Source: CAZTYI01 sp964466185
GTDB lineage: Bacteria; Chlamydiota; Chlamydiia; Chlamydiales; SM23-39
Direction of reading: 5' to 3'
NCBI GenBank assembly: GCA_964466185.1
Contig: CAYXMS010000014.1
Location: forward strand, 1-35,521
Length of the DNA: 35,521 nt
The notes under the pieces were generated by a model. It made no database searches. It saw only the letters and a list, made by a program, of their open reading frames with translations, and had not been told where the DNA came from. Position numbers and translations under genes: made by a program. Every line of letters starts with the position of its first letter. Positions within the stretch are counted from its first letter, which is position 1. Shown here in pieces: positions 7,789-16,506 of the stretch.

Positions 7789-7897
7789 AAATAGTCTTTA
7801 TTATTTTACTTTTTAGGTACCTCATTTTTTGAATTTAATCAATACATATATTAGCCTTTAAAAGAAATAGGTTTGGAAAGAGGTTTTTTTTAAGATT

Positions 7898-9214
7898 ATG
7901 CAAACAAAGGATCTGACACAATTTTTAGGATTTGAAGTAGACAGCCGGAAAATCAGGCCCGGCTGGGTCTTTTTTGCTTTGAAAGGCAAAAAAGCAAACG
8001 GGGAAGATTTTTTGAAAGAAGCTGCAAAAAAAGGGGCCAAAGTCGCAGTTGTTAGCCGAAAATATAAGGGAGATAGTTTTGGGCTTTTTTTAATTAGAGT
8101 AAATAATGTGTTTAAGACTTTGCAGGCCTTGGCTAAAAAAAGACTTAAACAAAAAAGAGCCGAAATTATCGGAATTACAGGATCTGTCGGTAAAACTACA
8201 GTCAAAGAGTTTTTGGCAGTTTTATTGGAAACAGAAGGCAAAATCGATAAAACACAAGATAATCAAAACTCACAAATAGGATTGCCTTTGAGTATCTTAA
8301 ATATGCGAATTGAAATGCCTAAGTTCATAGTTCTGGAAATGGGAGTTTCACTGAAAGGGGAAATGCAAAAACTGGCATGGATCGCAGAGCCTGATGTGGG
8401 AGTGATCGCTAATGTAGGTTTGGTACATAGTGAAAATTTTCAGGACGAAAAAGAAATTTTGCTGGAAAAATTGGGGATTTTTAGAAAAAAAACAAAAATT
8501 AAAATAGTTAATTTTGAGTTAGTTAAGAAATATTCGGAGAGTTTTTCTGGAATTGGGGATTTTTTTACTTTTTCTATTAAAAATCCAAAGGCCGACTTTT
8601 TTTTAAAAAAAGAAAAAGAACAAGTTTTAGTTTTTGAAAAAGGAAAAAAAGTTGCTGTTTTAGAAAATTTTTTAAAAGAAATGCATCTTTTAGAAGATTT
8701 TTTAATCGCTTTTGCAACGGCCAGAAAATTGCAGGTAGCAGTAGAGAAAATTGTTTGGCAGGCCGCAAAGCTAAAACATAAAAAAATTGAGCTGCGTTTT
8801 GAAAAAATTCTAAAAAATGGTATTTGTTTTATTCAGGATTGCTATAATTCTAACGAGCTCTCTGTAAGCGCCGCTTTGGAAAATCTGCCGCAAACTAAAG
8901 GGAAAAAGATTGCTGTTTTGGGAGATATGAAAGAATTAGGCAGATTTTCTAGAAAATGCCATCAAAATATCGGCAGTAAAGCTTTTCAAACAGTTGATCT
9001 TTTGCTGGGTATCGGAAAAGAAGCGGAAACAGCTGTTAAGACTTTTTTAAGGTTAAAACAAAAAAAAAGAAGCTCCCAGAAAAAAGCTTTTTGGTTTGAA
9101 GATAAAACCGCTCTAGCTAAGTTTTTGAAAAAACAAATGCAAAAAGACGATGTAGTCTTAATTAAAGGATCCAGATCGTTGCAGATGGAAAAATTGTTAG
9201 ATGGTTTGTTTTAA
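7898..9214 (+). CDS. murF: UDP-N-acetylmuramoyl-tripeptide:D-Ala-D-Ala ligase MurF
   Basis: Cytoplasmic ATP-dependent ligase that adds D-Ala-D-Ala to UDP-MurNAc-tripeptide. It shows the N-terminal uridine-binding DSRKIRPGWVFFALKG (15-30), the Mur ligase P-loop GITGSVGKTTVKEF (92-105), the N-Q-N-S-Q-IGLPLS segment, VLEMGVSLKGEM in the central domain, and the C-terminal motifs DCYNSNELSV and AVLGDMKELG. Length is 438 residues, normal. The start ATG at 7898 is preceded at a distance by AGAGG. It opens the plus-strand cell-wall cluster, divergent from the USP gene across 109 bases. The following 213 bases hold a good promoter for mraY, so murF may be transcribed separately as well as with the cluster. 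Confidence 0.95.
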   Translation: MQTKDLTQFLGFEVDSRKIRPGWVFFALKGKKANGEDFLKEAAKKGAKVAVVSRKYKGDSFGLFLIRVNNVFKTLQALAKKRLKQKRAEIIGITGSVGKTTVKEFLAVLLETEGKIDKTQDNQNSQIGLPLSILNMRIEMPKFIVLEMGVSLKGEMQKLAWIAEPDVGVIANVGLVHSENFQDEKEILLEKLGIFRKKTKIKIVNFELVKKYSESFSGIGDFFTFSIKNPKADFFLKKEKEQVLVFEKGKKVAVLENFLKEMHLLEDFLIAFATARKLQVAVEKIVWQAAKLKHKKIELRFEKILKNGICFIQDCYNSNELSVSAALENLPQTKGKKIAVLGDMKELGRFSRKCHQNIGSKAFQTVDLLLGIGKEAETAVKTFLRLKQKKRSSQKKAFWFEDKTALAKFLKKQMQKDDVVLIKGSRSLQMEKLLDGLF

Positions 9215-9336
9215 ATTCAGTTTTAAAATAACGTTTGTCGTATAAGTATTTTTAGTTTAGAACTTTATATTTAAAGTAGCAGTTTTTATTGTAGCGCCGG
9301 GAAAAATGTTTCGAACTTTATTGCATTTTTCAGAGA

Positions 9337-9365
9337 TTGACTTTTTCTAAAAACCAAATAATAAT
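9337..9365 (+). promoter_or_regulatory. sigma70/sigma66-type promoter upstream of mraY
   Basis: TTGACT (9337-9342) and AATAAT (9360-9365), 17 bases apart, each match consensus at 5 of 6 positions. They lie about 60 bases before the mraY ATG, in the only sizeable gap of the murF-ftsQ cluster apart from the one before murC. Confidence 0.5.
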
Positions 9366-9427
9366 TTTTAAAGACAGGGATTTTTTCTAAACATAGATTT
9401 TTTTACTTAAAATTTTTGAGTTTTTAG

Positions 9428-10627
9428 ATGCTGCTTTTTTTGCTTGATTATTTGCATATCTTCGGATTTAAAATACCCGCGGCGTTCAGTTATTCTTCCA
9501 CCCGCATGCTTTTAGCTGCTATTACCAGCCTGATGATCACGGTTTTTTTCGGGCCCTTTTTTATTAAAAAATTGTACTTTTTGAAAATCGGCCAGGCTAT
9601 TAGAAGCTCAAAAGAATGTCCCGTGCTGGCTAACCTGCACCGGAAAAAGAAAAATACTCCCACTATGGGAGGGGTTTTGGTTTTGTTTGCTATGCTGCTG
9701 TCGCTTGTTCTATGGATGGATTTGAATAACGTCTTTACCTGGATTATGCTTTTTATAACTGTCCTTTTAGGAGCTTTGGGCATTGTCGATGATTTTTTAA
9801 AGATTAAATATAAAAGCAGCCAGGGAATGAAAGGGAAAATTAAATTCTTAGTGCAAATTATTGTCGCTTCCGGCTTAGCATTTTATCTTTTGGCAGATGA
9901 AAAGACTCAAAATAAAATCTGTTTAAAAGCACCTGTGGCTAAAGAACAAATAGTTAAAAGCTATAAATATAAGTCCCGGCAGGATCTGCAGGTTCTGTCT
10001 TCTCAGGAATATAGCCAAAGAATTTATGTCCCGTTTTATAAAGAGCCGATTAACATAGGACTGTTTCTGGCTTTTTTGCTGATTGTATTGACTGTTGTCG
10101 GCTCTTCCAATGCTGTTAATTTAACCGATGGATTGGATGGGCTGGCCTCCGGCTGTTTGATCTTGGTAGCGGCAGTTTTAGCACTTTTCGCCTTCGTTTC
10201 TAATAATATTGAAATCTCCAGATACTTAAATATCTTGTACATAGAAGAAATCGGTGAAATCGGCGTTTATTTGTTCGCCCTTTGCGGTGCTGTTTTAGGT
10301 TTTTTATGGTATAATGGCTATCCGGCCCAGGTCTTTATGGGAGATACCGGTTCTTTAGCATTGGGAGGTATTGTCGGCGCCGGAGCTGTACTTTTGAAAA
10401 GAGAACTTTTGCTGGCGCTCGTCGGCGGCATCTTTGTTGCGGAGGCTTTGTCGGTTATTTTGCAGGTAGCTGTTTTTAAATGGAAAAAACAGCGGGTTTT
10501 TCTCTGCTCGCCTTTGCATCATCATTTCGAATATAAAGGCTGGGCAGAAAGTAAAGTGGTTTTAAGATTTTGGATTATCGGCCTGCTTTTGGCTTTGATC
10601 GGCATCGTTTCTGTTAAAATCCAATAA
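9428..10627 (+). CDS. mraY: phospho-N-acetylmuramoyl-pentapeptide-transferase MraY
   Basis: Polytopic inner-membrane enzyme that transfers phospho-MurNAc-pentapeptide to undecaprenyl phosphate, making lipid I. Motifs: KKKNTPTMGG (73-82), the Asp pair GIVDDFLK (118-125), NLTDGLDGLASG, FMGDTGSLALGG and the late SPLHHHFEYKGW with the HHH signature. Hydrophobic segments alternate along all 399 residues. A polar insert of roughly 45 residues (starting near ADEKTQNK) separates two helices and makes the protein a little longer than the usual 360. murD begins 11 bases after its stop, so translation is probably coupled. Confidence 0.97.
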   Translation: MLLFLLDYLHIFGFKIPAAFSYSSTRMLLAAITSLMITVFFGPFFIKKLYFLKIGQAIRSSKECPVLANLHRKKKNTPTMGGVLVLFAMLLSLVLWMDLNNVFTWIMLFITVLLGALGIVDDFLKIKYKSSQGMKGKIKFLVQIIVASGLAFYLLADEKTQNKICLKAPVAKEQIVKSYKYKSRQDLQVLSSQEYSQRIYVPFYKEPINIGLFLAFLLIVLTVVGSSNAVNLTDGLDGLASGCLILVAAVLALFAFVSNNIEISRYLNILYIEEIGEIGVYLFALCGAVLGFLWYNGYPAQVFMGDTGSLALGGIVGAGAVLLKRELLLALVGGIFVAEALSVILQVAVFKWKKQRVFLCSPLHHHFEYKGWAESKVVLRFWIIGLLLALIGIVSVKIQ

Positions 10628-10638
10628 AAAAGAAAGCT

Positions 10639-12045
10639 ATGAGTAAAGATCAAAAAAGAGCTCTGGTTTTAGGCTACGGCGTTTCAGGTAAGGATGCAGC
10701 TGAATACTTGACAGATTTTCTGAATTATCAAGTTATAGTAGTTGATAAAAAAGTTCAAATCAGTCAGGAAATTAAATTGGAAAATCAAAAGAAATGTCTC
10801 AATAAACAAAAAAAATTGCAGTTTGTCAGCGAAAAAGATTTGTTTAAAATAGATCTGAAAAAAATTAGCCTAGTTATCGTTTCTCCAGGTATTAGCACTG
10901 AGCATAAATTGATCTTAGAGGCTAAAAGACAAAATATAAAAGTTCTTGCAGAAGCGGAATTTGCTCTTCAATTTTTGAAAAATCCCAGGATTGCCATTAC
11001 CGGCACAAATGGGAAAACAACAGTTTGTGCTTTGCTTTGTTTCGTTTTAAACTACGCTAAAAAAAATGCTGTTTGCTTGGGCAATATCGGACAAAGTGTA
11101 AGCTCTTTTCTTCTGAAAAACTCTAAGCTTCAAATGGATCTTGAAAAAAATAAGACAGTAAAACCGGAAAACCAAAAAAATAAAATAAAAGCCCAAAGTC
11201 CTGAAAAAGCCTTGGTAGAGCAGCCAATCTTAATTGTTGAACTTTCGTCTTTCCAAATCGAAATGATGCAAAAAAAATATTTTTCGGCCGGATTGGTCTT
11301 GAATATTACGCCGGATCACCTAGATAGACATAAAACTATGGAAAATTATGCCAGGATTAAATGCTGCTTGCAAAAATTGATCAGATCAGAGGGAAAATTT
11401 TTTGTGTCTCAGGAAGTCGCGGAAAAATGGGAGAAATTTTTACAGGCCGGATTTTATCTTTACGATTTTCAAGATTGTGATTTTGGAAAACAAATTGTGG
11501 ATAAAAATAGTTTAACTGCCGCTTTTACTATTTTAAAACTGTTTGGCATAAATTTAAAAACTTTTAAAAAAATACTGAAAATTTTTGAAAAACCAGAACA
11601 TAGAATGGAAAAAATAGCTCAGAAAAATGGGGTTGCTTTTTATAATGATAGTAAAGCCACTAACATTTATTCTGTGATTTATGCTATTAATAATTTGAAA
11701 GGTCCGTTAATTTTAATAGCCGGAGGACAAGATAAAGGCTTTTCCTTCGATGTGTGGAATCAGGCCTTTGATAAAAAAGTAAAAAAGATTCTGGCAATTG
11801 GCAGGTGCCAAAGAAAAATCGCCAGCCAGCTGGATCGAAAATATCAGGTGGAACAGGTTCGAGATTTGCAGATTGCAGTAGAAAAAGCATATCAATTGGC
11901 CAGACAAAAAAAGATCAAAACTGTTCTGCTCTCGCCCGGCTGTGCTAGTTTTGATCAGTTTAAAAACTATCAGCAAAGAGGCGAGATGTTTAAAAAATTT
12001 GTAGCTCAGATAGATCAAGAAGGAGAGGGATATGAAAATGAATAA
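10639..12045 (+). CDS. murD: UDP-N-acetylmuramoylalanine:D-glutamate ligase MurD
   Basis: Adds D-Glu to UDP-MurNAc-L-Ala using ATP in the cytoplasm. Seen: the N-terminal nucleotide-fold VLGYGVSGKDAAEYL (10-24), VIVSPGIS, the P-loop ITGTNGKTTV (120-129), the NITPDHLDRHKTMENYARIK stretch holding the family His and Lys, and YNDSKATN in the C-terminal domain, followed by LIAGGQDKG. A Lys/Gln/Glu-rich insert of about 30 residues lies between the P-loop region and the catalytic centre and looks lineage-specific. The 3' end overlaps the LysM gene by 14 bases and carries that gene's ribosome-binding site. Confidence 0.96.
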   Translation: MSKDQKRALVLGYGVSGKDAAEYLTDFLNYQVIVVDKKVQISQEIKLENQKKCLNKQKKLQFVSEKDLFKIDLKKISLVIVSPGISTEHKLILEAKRQNIKVLAEAEFALQFLKNPRIAITGTNGKTTVCALLCFVLNYAKKNAVCLGNIGQSVSSFLLKNSKLQMDLEKNKTVKPENQKNKIKAQSPEKALVEQPILIVELSSFQIEMMQKKYFSAGLVLNITPDHLDRHKTMENYARIKCCLQKLIRSEGKFFVSQEVAEKWEKFLQAGFYLYDFQDCDFGKQIVDKNSLTAAFTILKLFGINLKTFKKILKIFEKPEHRMEKIAQKNGVAFYNDSKATNIYSVIYAINNLKGPLILIAGGQDKGFSFDVWNQAFDKKVKKILAIGRCQRKIASQLDRKYQVEQVRDLQIAVEKAYQLARQKKIKTVLLSPGCASFDQFKNYQQRGEMFKKFVAQIDQEGEGYENE

Positions 12046-12724
12046 AAAAGATGTTGTTGTCTTAGCAGTATTGGTCAATGCCGGACTTTTGGTGATCCTG
12101 CTGATCAGCGCTTTGACTTCAAGAGAAAGTTATTTAGTAGCTTCTTCTGCTAAAGTAGCTTCTAATATTTTAGCTAAAGATGATAAAGGCATGGCTTTAG
12201 AAGAGCTAAAAACAGACAATGAAGATGTTTTGAATTTTGAAGGCGTCATGCATCAGCTGCCAGAAGTTTCTGCTCATGAAAATAATAGTGATGAGACAGC
12301 TGTTAATTTGTCAGCTGTTCAGGAAATACCCCAAGAGCTGGAAAATGCGCAAAACCCAGTTGCAACCGCCCAAGAGCCAAATCACCAGGTTGATAAATGT
12401 ATAAATATTACCGTTAAAAATGGAGACTCTTTAGAAAAATTGGCCCGCAGATATCATGTGGTGATTTCAGATATTCAAAAAGTTAATAATATGTCCGGCA
12501 GCTTTTTGAAAAAAGGCCAAAATTTGAAAATTCCTGTTAAAGTAGGCTCTGCTTCTACCGTGCAAGATGCCGGCTCCAGATATTATACCATTAAGCCAGG
12601 AGATAATCCCTGGGTTATTGCTATGAAACATCATTTAAAAGTAGAGGACCTTTTAAAGATGAATAATTTGGATAATCGTAAAGCTAAAAGATTAAAACCA
12701 GGGGATAAGTTGAAGGTCAGATAA
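12032..12724 (+). CDS. membrane-anchored protein with two LysM domains (NlpD position)
   Basis: A 230-residue periplasmic peptidoglycan-binding protein. Residues 8-28 are a signal anchor, 40-120 are a polar low-complexity linker, and two LysM domains follow: 124-168 (ITVKNGDSLEKLARRYHV ... KKGQNLKIPV) and 183-229 (YYTIKPGDNPWVIAMKHHL ... LKPGDKLKVR). It ends right after the second LysM; no M23 endopeptidase domain or HxH motif is present, so it can bind but not itself cleave the wall. The start follows AAGGAGAGG; a second ATG at 12038 is equally plausible. It occupies the place of the gene called nlpD in Chlamydia, between murD and ftsW, and abuts ftsW with no spacer. Confidence 0.85.
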   Translation: MKMNKKDVVVLAVLVNAGLLVILLISALTSRESYLVASSAKVASNILAKDDKGMALEELKTDNEDVLNFEGVMHQLPEVSAHENNSDETAVNLSAVQEIPQELENAQNPVATAQEPNHQVDKCINITVKNGDSLEKLARRYHVVISDIQKVNNMSGSFLKKGQNLKIPVKVGSASTVQDAGSRYYTIKPGDNPWVIAMKHHLKVEDLLKMNNLDNRKAKRLKPGDKLKVR

Positions 12725-13822
12725 ATGCAGAAAACCGCGCTTGTGCTTATTATCAGCGCTTTTTTGATTTTTTTAATCGGCCTTTTGATGGTTTTTAATA
12801 CGACTTCAGCAGAAGCTATCGACAGGTCTTTGGAAGTGCAGACTTTTCAGCCTTTGATAAAACAGGTGTTTTATGCCTCTTTGGGTCTGTTTTTAGGCCT
12901 AGGTATATATAAGGCAGGATACCAAAACATTTTAAGAATTTCTCCTTCGTTGATGTTTTTGACCTCTTTGCTTTTAATGCTGGTCTTCGTGCCTAAAATC
13001 GGGCATGAAATTAATGGGGCTAAACGCTGGATCGGCTGGGGCAGTTTTACTTTTCAACCTTCCGAAATCATGAAGTGTTTGATTCCCTTGTATGCTATCA
13101 ACTACTTTGAAAAGTTCAGAGGGGAAATAGACTTCAGAATCTTTTTTAAGCTGCTTATGATTTTGGCTTTTCCAATCAGCTTGATCTTTTTAGAGCCGGA
13201 TAATGGGAGTACCATTATTTTGCTCTCTACCCTGATCGTGTTGTTTTTTTTATATAAAGTCCCTTTTAATTACTGGGCTGTGCCTTTGGCGGTTTTGCTG
13301 CTGATCGGAGTAGCTGCAGCCTCTCAAATGCCACATGTAAAAAATCGGATTAAAATTTATCTCAATCCGGAATTGGATATTAGAGGTAAAGGACATCAGC
13401 CCTATCAGGCAAAAATTGCCGCCGGTTCCGGAAAACTGTTCGGCAAAGGCCTCGGACAGAGCTTGCAAAAACTTAACTATCTGCCGGAAGCGCGTTCGGA
13501 TTATATCGCCGCCATCTATGCAGAAGAATTTGGTTTTTTGGGTGTGCTGGTTTTGATTTCTATTTATATGCTAATGGCCTTCGCCGGTTTTTTTATCGCC
13601 TTTTCAGCTCGCCATAAAGAAGGCTTTTATATTGGCTGTATTTTAACTTTTTTAATTTCTTTTCAAGCTTTTTTAAATTTGGGAGTAGTCTCTGGACTTT
13701 TGCCCTCCAAAGGCACAACCCTGCCTTTTTTCTCGCTTGGAGGAACAGCTTTAGTAGTAAATATAGCCATGTTATTTATTTTAATGAATATTGCTATTAC
13801 AGATAAACGCTATGTCTCTTAA
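12725..13822 (+). CDS. ftsW: SEDS-family lipid II polymerase/division protein FtsW
   Basis: Polytopic SEDS glycosyltransferase that polymerises lipid II, working with a class B PBP. Hallmarks: GHEINGAKRWIGWGSFTFQP followed by SEIMK (97-121), FLEPDNGSTII (the catalytic Asp loop), the periplasmic GKGLGQSLQKLNYLPEARSD with IYAEEFGFLG, and LLPSKGTTLPFFSLGGTALV near the C-terminus. Length 365 is normal. Its ATG immediately follows the TAA of the LysM gene (TAAATG), and it overlaps the likely murG start by 11 bases, so the three are translationally coupled. RodA is an alternative by sequence alone; the position between murD and murG favours FtsW. Confidence 0.94.
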   Translation: MQKTALVLIISAFLIFLIGLLMVFNTTSAEAIDRSLEVQTFQPLIKQVFYASLGLFLGLGIYKAGYQNILRISPSLMFLTSLLLMLVFVPKIGHEINGAKRWIGWGSFTFQPSEIMKCLIPLYAINYFEKFRGEIDFRIFFKLLMILAFPISLIFLEPDNGSTIILLSTLIVLFFLYKVPFNYWAVPLAVLLLIGVAAASQMPHVKNRIKIYLNPELDIRGKGHQPYQAKIAAGSGKLFGKGLGQSLQKLNYLPEARSDYIAAIYAEEFGFLGVLVLISIYMLMAFAGFFIAFSARHKEGFYIGCILTFLISFQAFLNLGVVSGLLPSKGTTLPFFSLGGTALVVNIAMLFILMNIAITDKRYVS

Positions 13823-15056
13823 AAAATTGATAGTTTCTAAAATCGGCAGCCTATTAAATAAAAAATCTGAAAAATATGGATCCCAAGATTCTAAAACATA
13901 TAAAGTACTGATCGCCGCCGGCGGATCAGGCGGCCATTTGATTCCTGCTCAACAGTTGGCAGAAAGATTGAGAGAAAAAAAAATTGAAATCTGCTTTGCC
14001 GGCAGAGGATTGGATAGCAGCATAAGCTTTCAAAGACAAAAATTCGCCTTTAAAGAAATTGTATCCGGCCCCTTGAAACAGCCGCTTAAAATTTTAAATG
14101 GTTTTTTTTCAGCTTGTTTGTTTTTAAAAAAATATCAGCCCCAAGTCGTTGTTGGTTTCGGCAGCTATCACAGTTTCCCAGTGCTTTTAGCAGCAGTTTT
14201 TCTTGGAAAAAAAATCGTTCTCTTCGAAGCTAATACTGTGCTAGGAAGGGTTAATCGTTTTTTTGCCGGTTTTGCTAAGGTTTTAGCTTTGCAATTTCCC
14301 CTAATGGAAAAACAACATCAGAACATAAACAATCATAAAATGAATAAATTCGAGAAAAAATTTAGCGGCGAATTAAAAAAAAATAGACTGTTTTTTAAAG
14401 CAACTAGGCCTAATCTTCAAAATACCTGTTTGGTTAAACCCATGCCCTGGTCTCAAAGTTTTAGCTTAGAAGAACAAAAAAAAGCTAAACAACAGCTGGG
14501 CCTGGATCCCGCTCAAGCCGTTCTTTTCATGTTCGGGGGTTCGCAGGGCGCTGATTTTTTAAATGATCTTATCTGCCGGCTGGCGTTTTTTTGGGAAAAA
14601 GAAAAATTTTTTCAGATCATTCATTTGGCAGGTTCTAATATAGCGGCAGAAAATGTTAAAAGCTGGCTCGATAAATTAGGTTTTAATTCCTGCGTGGCTA
14701 GCTATTTTCAGGATATGGGTCTTTTATTTTCAGCCGCTAATATCGTTGCATCTAGAGCCGGAGCCGGCACGCTTGCAGAAATTGTTTGTGCGGAAAAACC
14801 GGCTCTTTTAATACCCTTTCCTTACGCTAAAGATAACCATCAAAGTTTCAATGCCGATTTTCTGCAGGAAAAAATTAAAGGCGGTCAAAAAATTGTTCAA
14901 AGCGAAGTAGATATTAAAAGTTTTTCTGAAAAACTGCTTTTTTTATGGGAAAATGAAAAACAGCTAAAAAAGAATTTTCAGGATTTTAAACAAAAAATGC
15001 AAAATCAGAAAAGAAAAAGCCTGGATCAGATTATAATGGAATTTTGTGCCAAATAA
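13812..15056 (+). CDS. murG: UDP-GlcNAc:lipid I GlcNAc transferase MurG
   Basis: Peripheral inner-membrane GT-B enzyme that adds GlcNAc to lipid I, making lipid II. Seen: the N-terminal glycine loop IAAGGSGGHLIPAQQLAERL, VVGFGSYHSFPVLLAA, LFEANTVLGRVNRF, the second glycine-rich loop FMFGGSQGADFLN and the donor site ASRAGAGTLAEIV then PFPYAKDNHQSFNA. A TTG at 13791 would extend it by seven residues, but ATG at 13812, overlapping the ftsW end by 11 bases, is preferred; this gives 414 residues. That is longer than the usual 355, because of an extra N-terminal leader of about 30 residues and a basic insert in the linker near NNHKMNKFEKKF. Its stop lies in a 12-bp sequence repeated 17 bases later. 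Confidence 0.95.
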   Translation: MSLKKLIVSKIGSLLNKKSEKYGSQDSKTYKVLIAAGGSGGHLIPAQQLAERLREKKIEICFAGRGLDSSISFQRQKFAFKEIVSGPLKQPLKILNGFFSACLFLKKYQPQVVVGFGSYHSFPVLLAAVFLGKKIVLFEANTVLGRVNRFFAGFAKVLALQFPLMEKQHQNINNHKMNKFEKKFSGELKKNRLFFKATRPNLQNTCLVKPMPWSQSFSLEEQKKAKQQLGLDPAQAVLFMFGGSQGADFLNDLICRLAFFWEKEKFFQIIHLAGSNIAAENVKSWLDKLGFNSCVASYFQDMGLLFSAANIVASRAGAGTLAEIVCAEKPALLIPFPYAKDNHQSFNADFLQEKIKGGQKIVQSEVDIKSFSEKLLFLWENEKQLKKNFQDFKQKMQNQKRKSLDQIIMEFCAK

Positions 15057-15073
15057 CTGTGTGTGCCAAATAA
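15045..15073. repeat. short direct repeat spanning the murG stop codon
   Basis: TGTGCCAAATAA occurs at 15045-15056, where it includes the murG stop, and again at 15062-15073, a 17-base period. It looks like a local tandem duplication. Confidence 0.7.
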
Positions 15074-15138
15074 TTAATTATTGCTTTTTAGCCTGATCTA
15101 AAAAAAAAGCGGCTTGGAATAAAGGATAAAATTTAAAA

Positions 15139-16506
15139 ATGGATAAAAATATACAATATCATTTTGTGGGCATCGGCGGCATGGGCATGAGCGCTTTGGC
15201 TTTTTTAATGGCAAAAAAAGGGTTTTTTGTTAGCGGTTCCGATTTAAAATCTTTTCAGATGGAAGACAGACTGAAAAAAGCAGGTATTAAAATTTTTGTA
15301 GGACATAGTCAAGATAGAATAAAACCTAATATGGCTATAGTTTACAGCAGCGCTGTGAATTCTAATAATCCGGAAATGAAAGCAGCTAAAAGTAGAAATT
15401 TAAAAATTTATCATCGCTCGGAAATTCTAGCCTGGCTGACTTTAGAAAAAACAGGAATTTTAGTTGCCGGCACTCATGGCAAAACGACCGTTAGTTCACT
15501 TTTGGCTTTTGTTTTAAAACAGGCAGGCCTCGATCCCAGTTATGCCATAGGGGGAATATTTGATCAGCATAATGCCCGTCTCGGAAAAAAAGAAATTTTA
15601 ATAGCAGAAGCAGATGAAAGCGACGGCTCTTTTTTAAAATATTTTCCAGCCGCGGCAATTATTACCAATATCGAAAATGACCATTTAGAATATTGGAAGT
15701 CTCTAGATAGATTAAAGATAGGATTTTCAAAATTTGTTCGGAATATATTTAAATCTAGGAAATTAAAATTGCCATATAAAATTCTGTGGTGCTATCAAGA
15801 TGCCGCTTTGCAAGAGATTATGCAGGATAAACAAACCCTGAGTTACGGTTTTCATAAAAAAGCCGGTCTGCAGGCTTTTAACCTAAGATTTGATTTTCCC
15901 TGTACACAATTTGATATACGTTTAAAAAAACAGCTTTTTAAAGATGTTAAACTAAATTTAATCGGCAGACATAATGTCTTAAATAGTTTGGCTGTTTTCG
16001 GCATGGCCTTGCAGTTGGGAATAACGCCAGAACAAATTAAAACAGCTTTTAAACATTTTCCAGGCGTAGAAAGAAGATTGCAGACAATAGCAAAAAAACA
16101 GGAGATTTTATTCTTGCAGGACTACGGCCATCATCCAACTGAAATTAAAACTGTTTTAGCTTCTTTAAAAAGTTTGCAGACCCAGCATAAAAAACAGATC
16201 TTATGCGTTTTTCAGCCCCATCGCTATAGCCGGATTCAAAATCTTTTTGAAGAGTTTGCGGCTGCTTTTCAAAATGCCGATGAGCTGATTGTGACAGATA
16301 TTTATTCAGCCTTTGAAAAAAAAACAAAAATAAATGCTCAAATCCTGGCTAAAGCAATTTCTCAAAAACAGAAAAAGGTCTGTTATGCTCCCGAACAAAA
16401 ACTTTTTACCGTTTTGAAAAAGAAATTGAAAAAAAATCAGATCGTGCTTTTTTTAGGAGCAGGGGATATTTTTGAAAAAGGTAAAAATTTTGTTAAAACT
16501 ATATGA
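15139..16506 (+). CDS. murC: UDP-N-acetylmuramate:L-alanine ligase MurC (stand-alone)
   Basis: First amino-acid ligase of the peptidoglycan stem, adding L-Ala to UDP-MurNAc. Seen: FVGIGGMGMSALA (9-21), the P-loop VAGTHGKTTVSS (109-120), EADESDGSFL, TNIENDHLEYW, LNLIGRHNVLNSLA, and the late GVERRLQ, DYGHHPTEI and FQPHRYSR. Length is 455, a complete MurC. In the Chlamydiaceae MurC is the N-terminal half of a MurC-Ddl fusion of about 800 residues; here the frame stops after MurC and the next gene begins inside the stop (ATGA overlap), so no Ddl domain follows. AAAGGA lies 12 bases before the start. Confidence 0.95.
   Translation: MDKNIQYHFVGIGGMGMSALAFLMAKKGFFVSGSDLKSFQMEDRLKKAGIKIFVGHSQDRIKPNMAIVYSSAVNSNNPEMKAAKSRNLKIYHRSEILAWLTLEKTGILVAGTHGKTTVSSLLAFVLKQAGLDPSYAIGGIFDQHNARLGKKEILIAEADESDGSFLKYFPAAAIITNIENDHLEYWKSLDRLKIGFSKFVRNIFKSRKLKLPYKILWCYQDAALQEIMQDKQTLSYGFHKKAGLQAFNLRFDFPCTQFDIRLKKQLFKDVKLNLIGRHNVLNSLAVFGMALQLGITPEQIKTAFKHFPGVERRLQTIAKKQEILFLQDYGHHPTEIKTVLASLKSLQTQHKKQILCVFQPHRYSRIQNLFEEFAAAFQNADELIVTDIYSAFEKKTKINAQILAKAISQKQKKVCYAPEQKLFTVLKKKLKKNQIVLFLGAGDIFEKGKNFVKTI

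Noticed and set aside
7798..7897. Promoter for murF or the USP gene in the divergent gap
   Set aside because: TTGAAT and TATATT-like boxes occur, but the spacing (about 12 bases) is wrong, and TTGATT-17-TACCTA on the minus strand matches too poorly.
5719..7897. tRNA-Cys as the attachment site of an integrated element carrying the USP gene
   Set aside because: No duplicated tRNA 3' end, integrase or matching direct repeat is visible on the far side of the USP gene.
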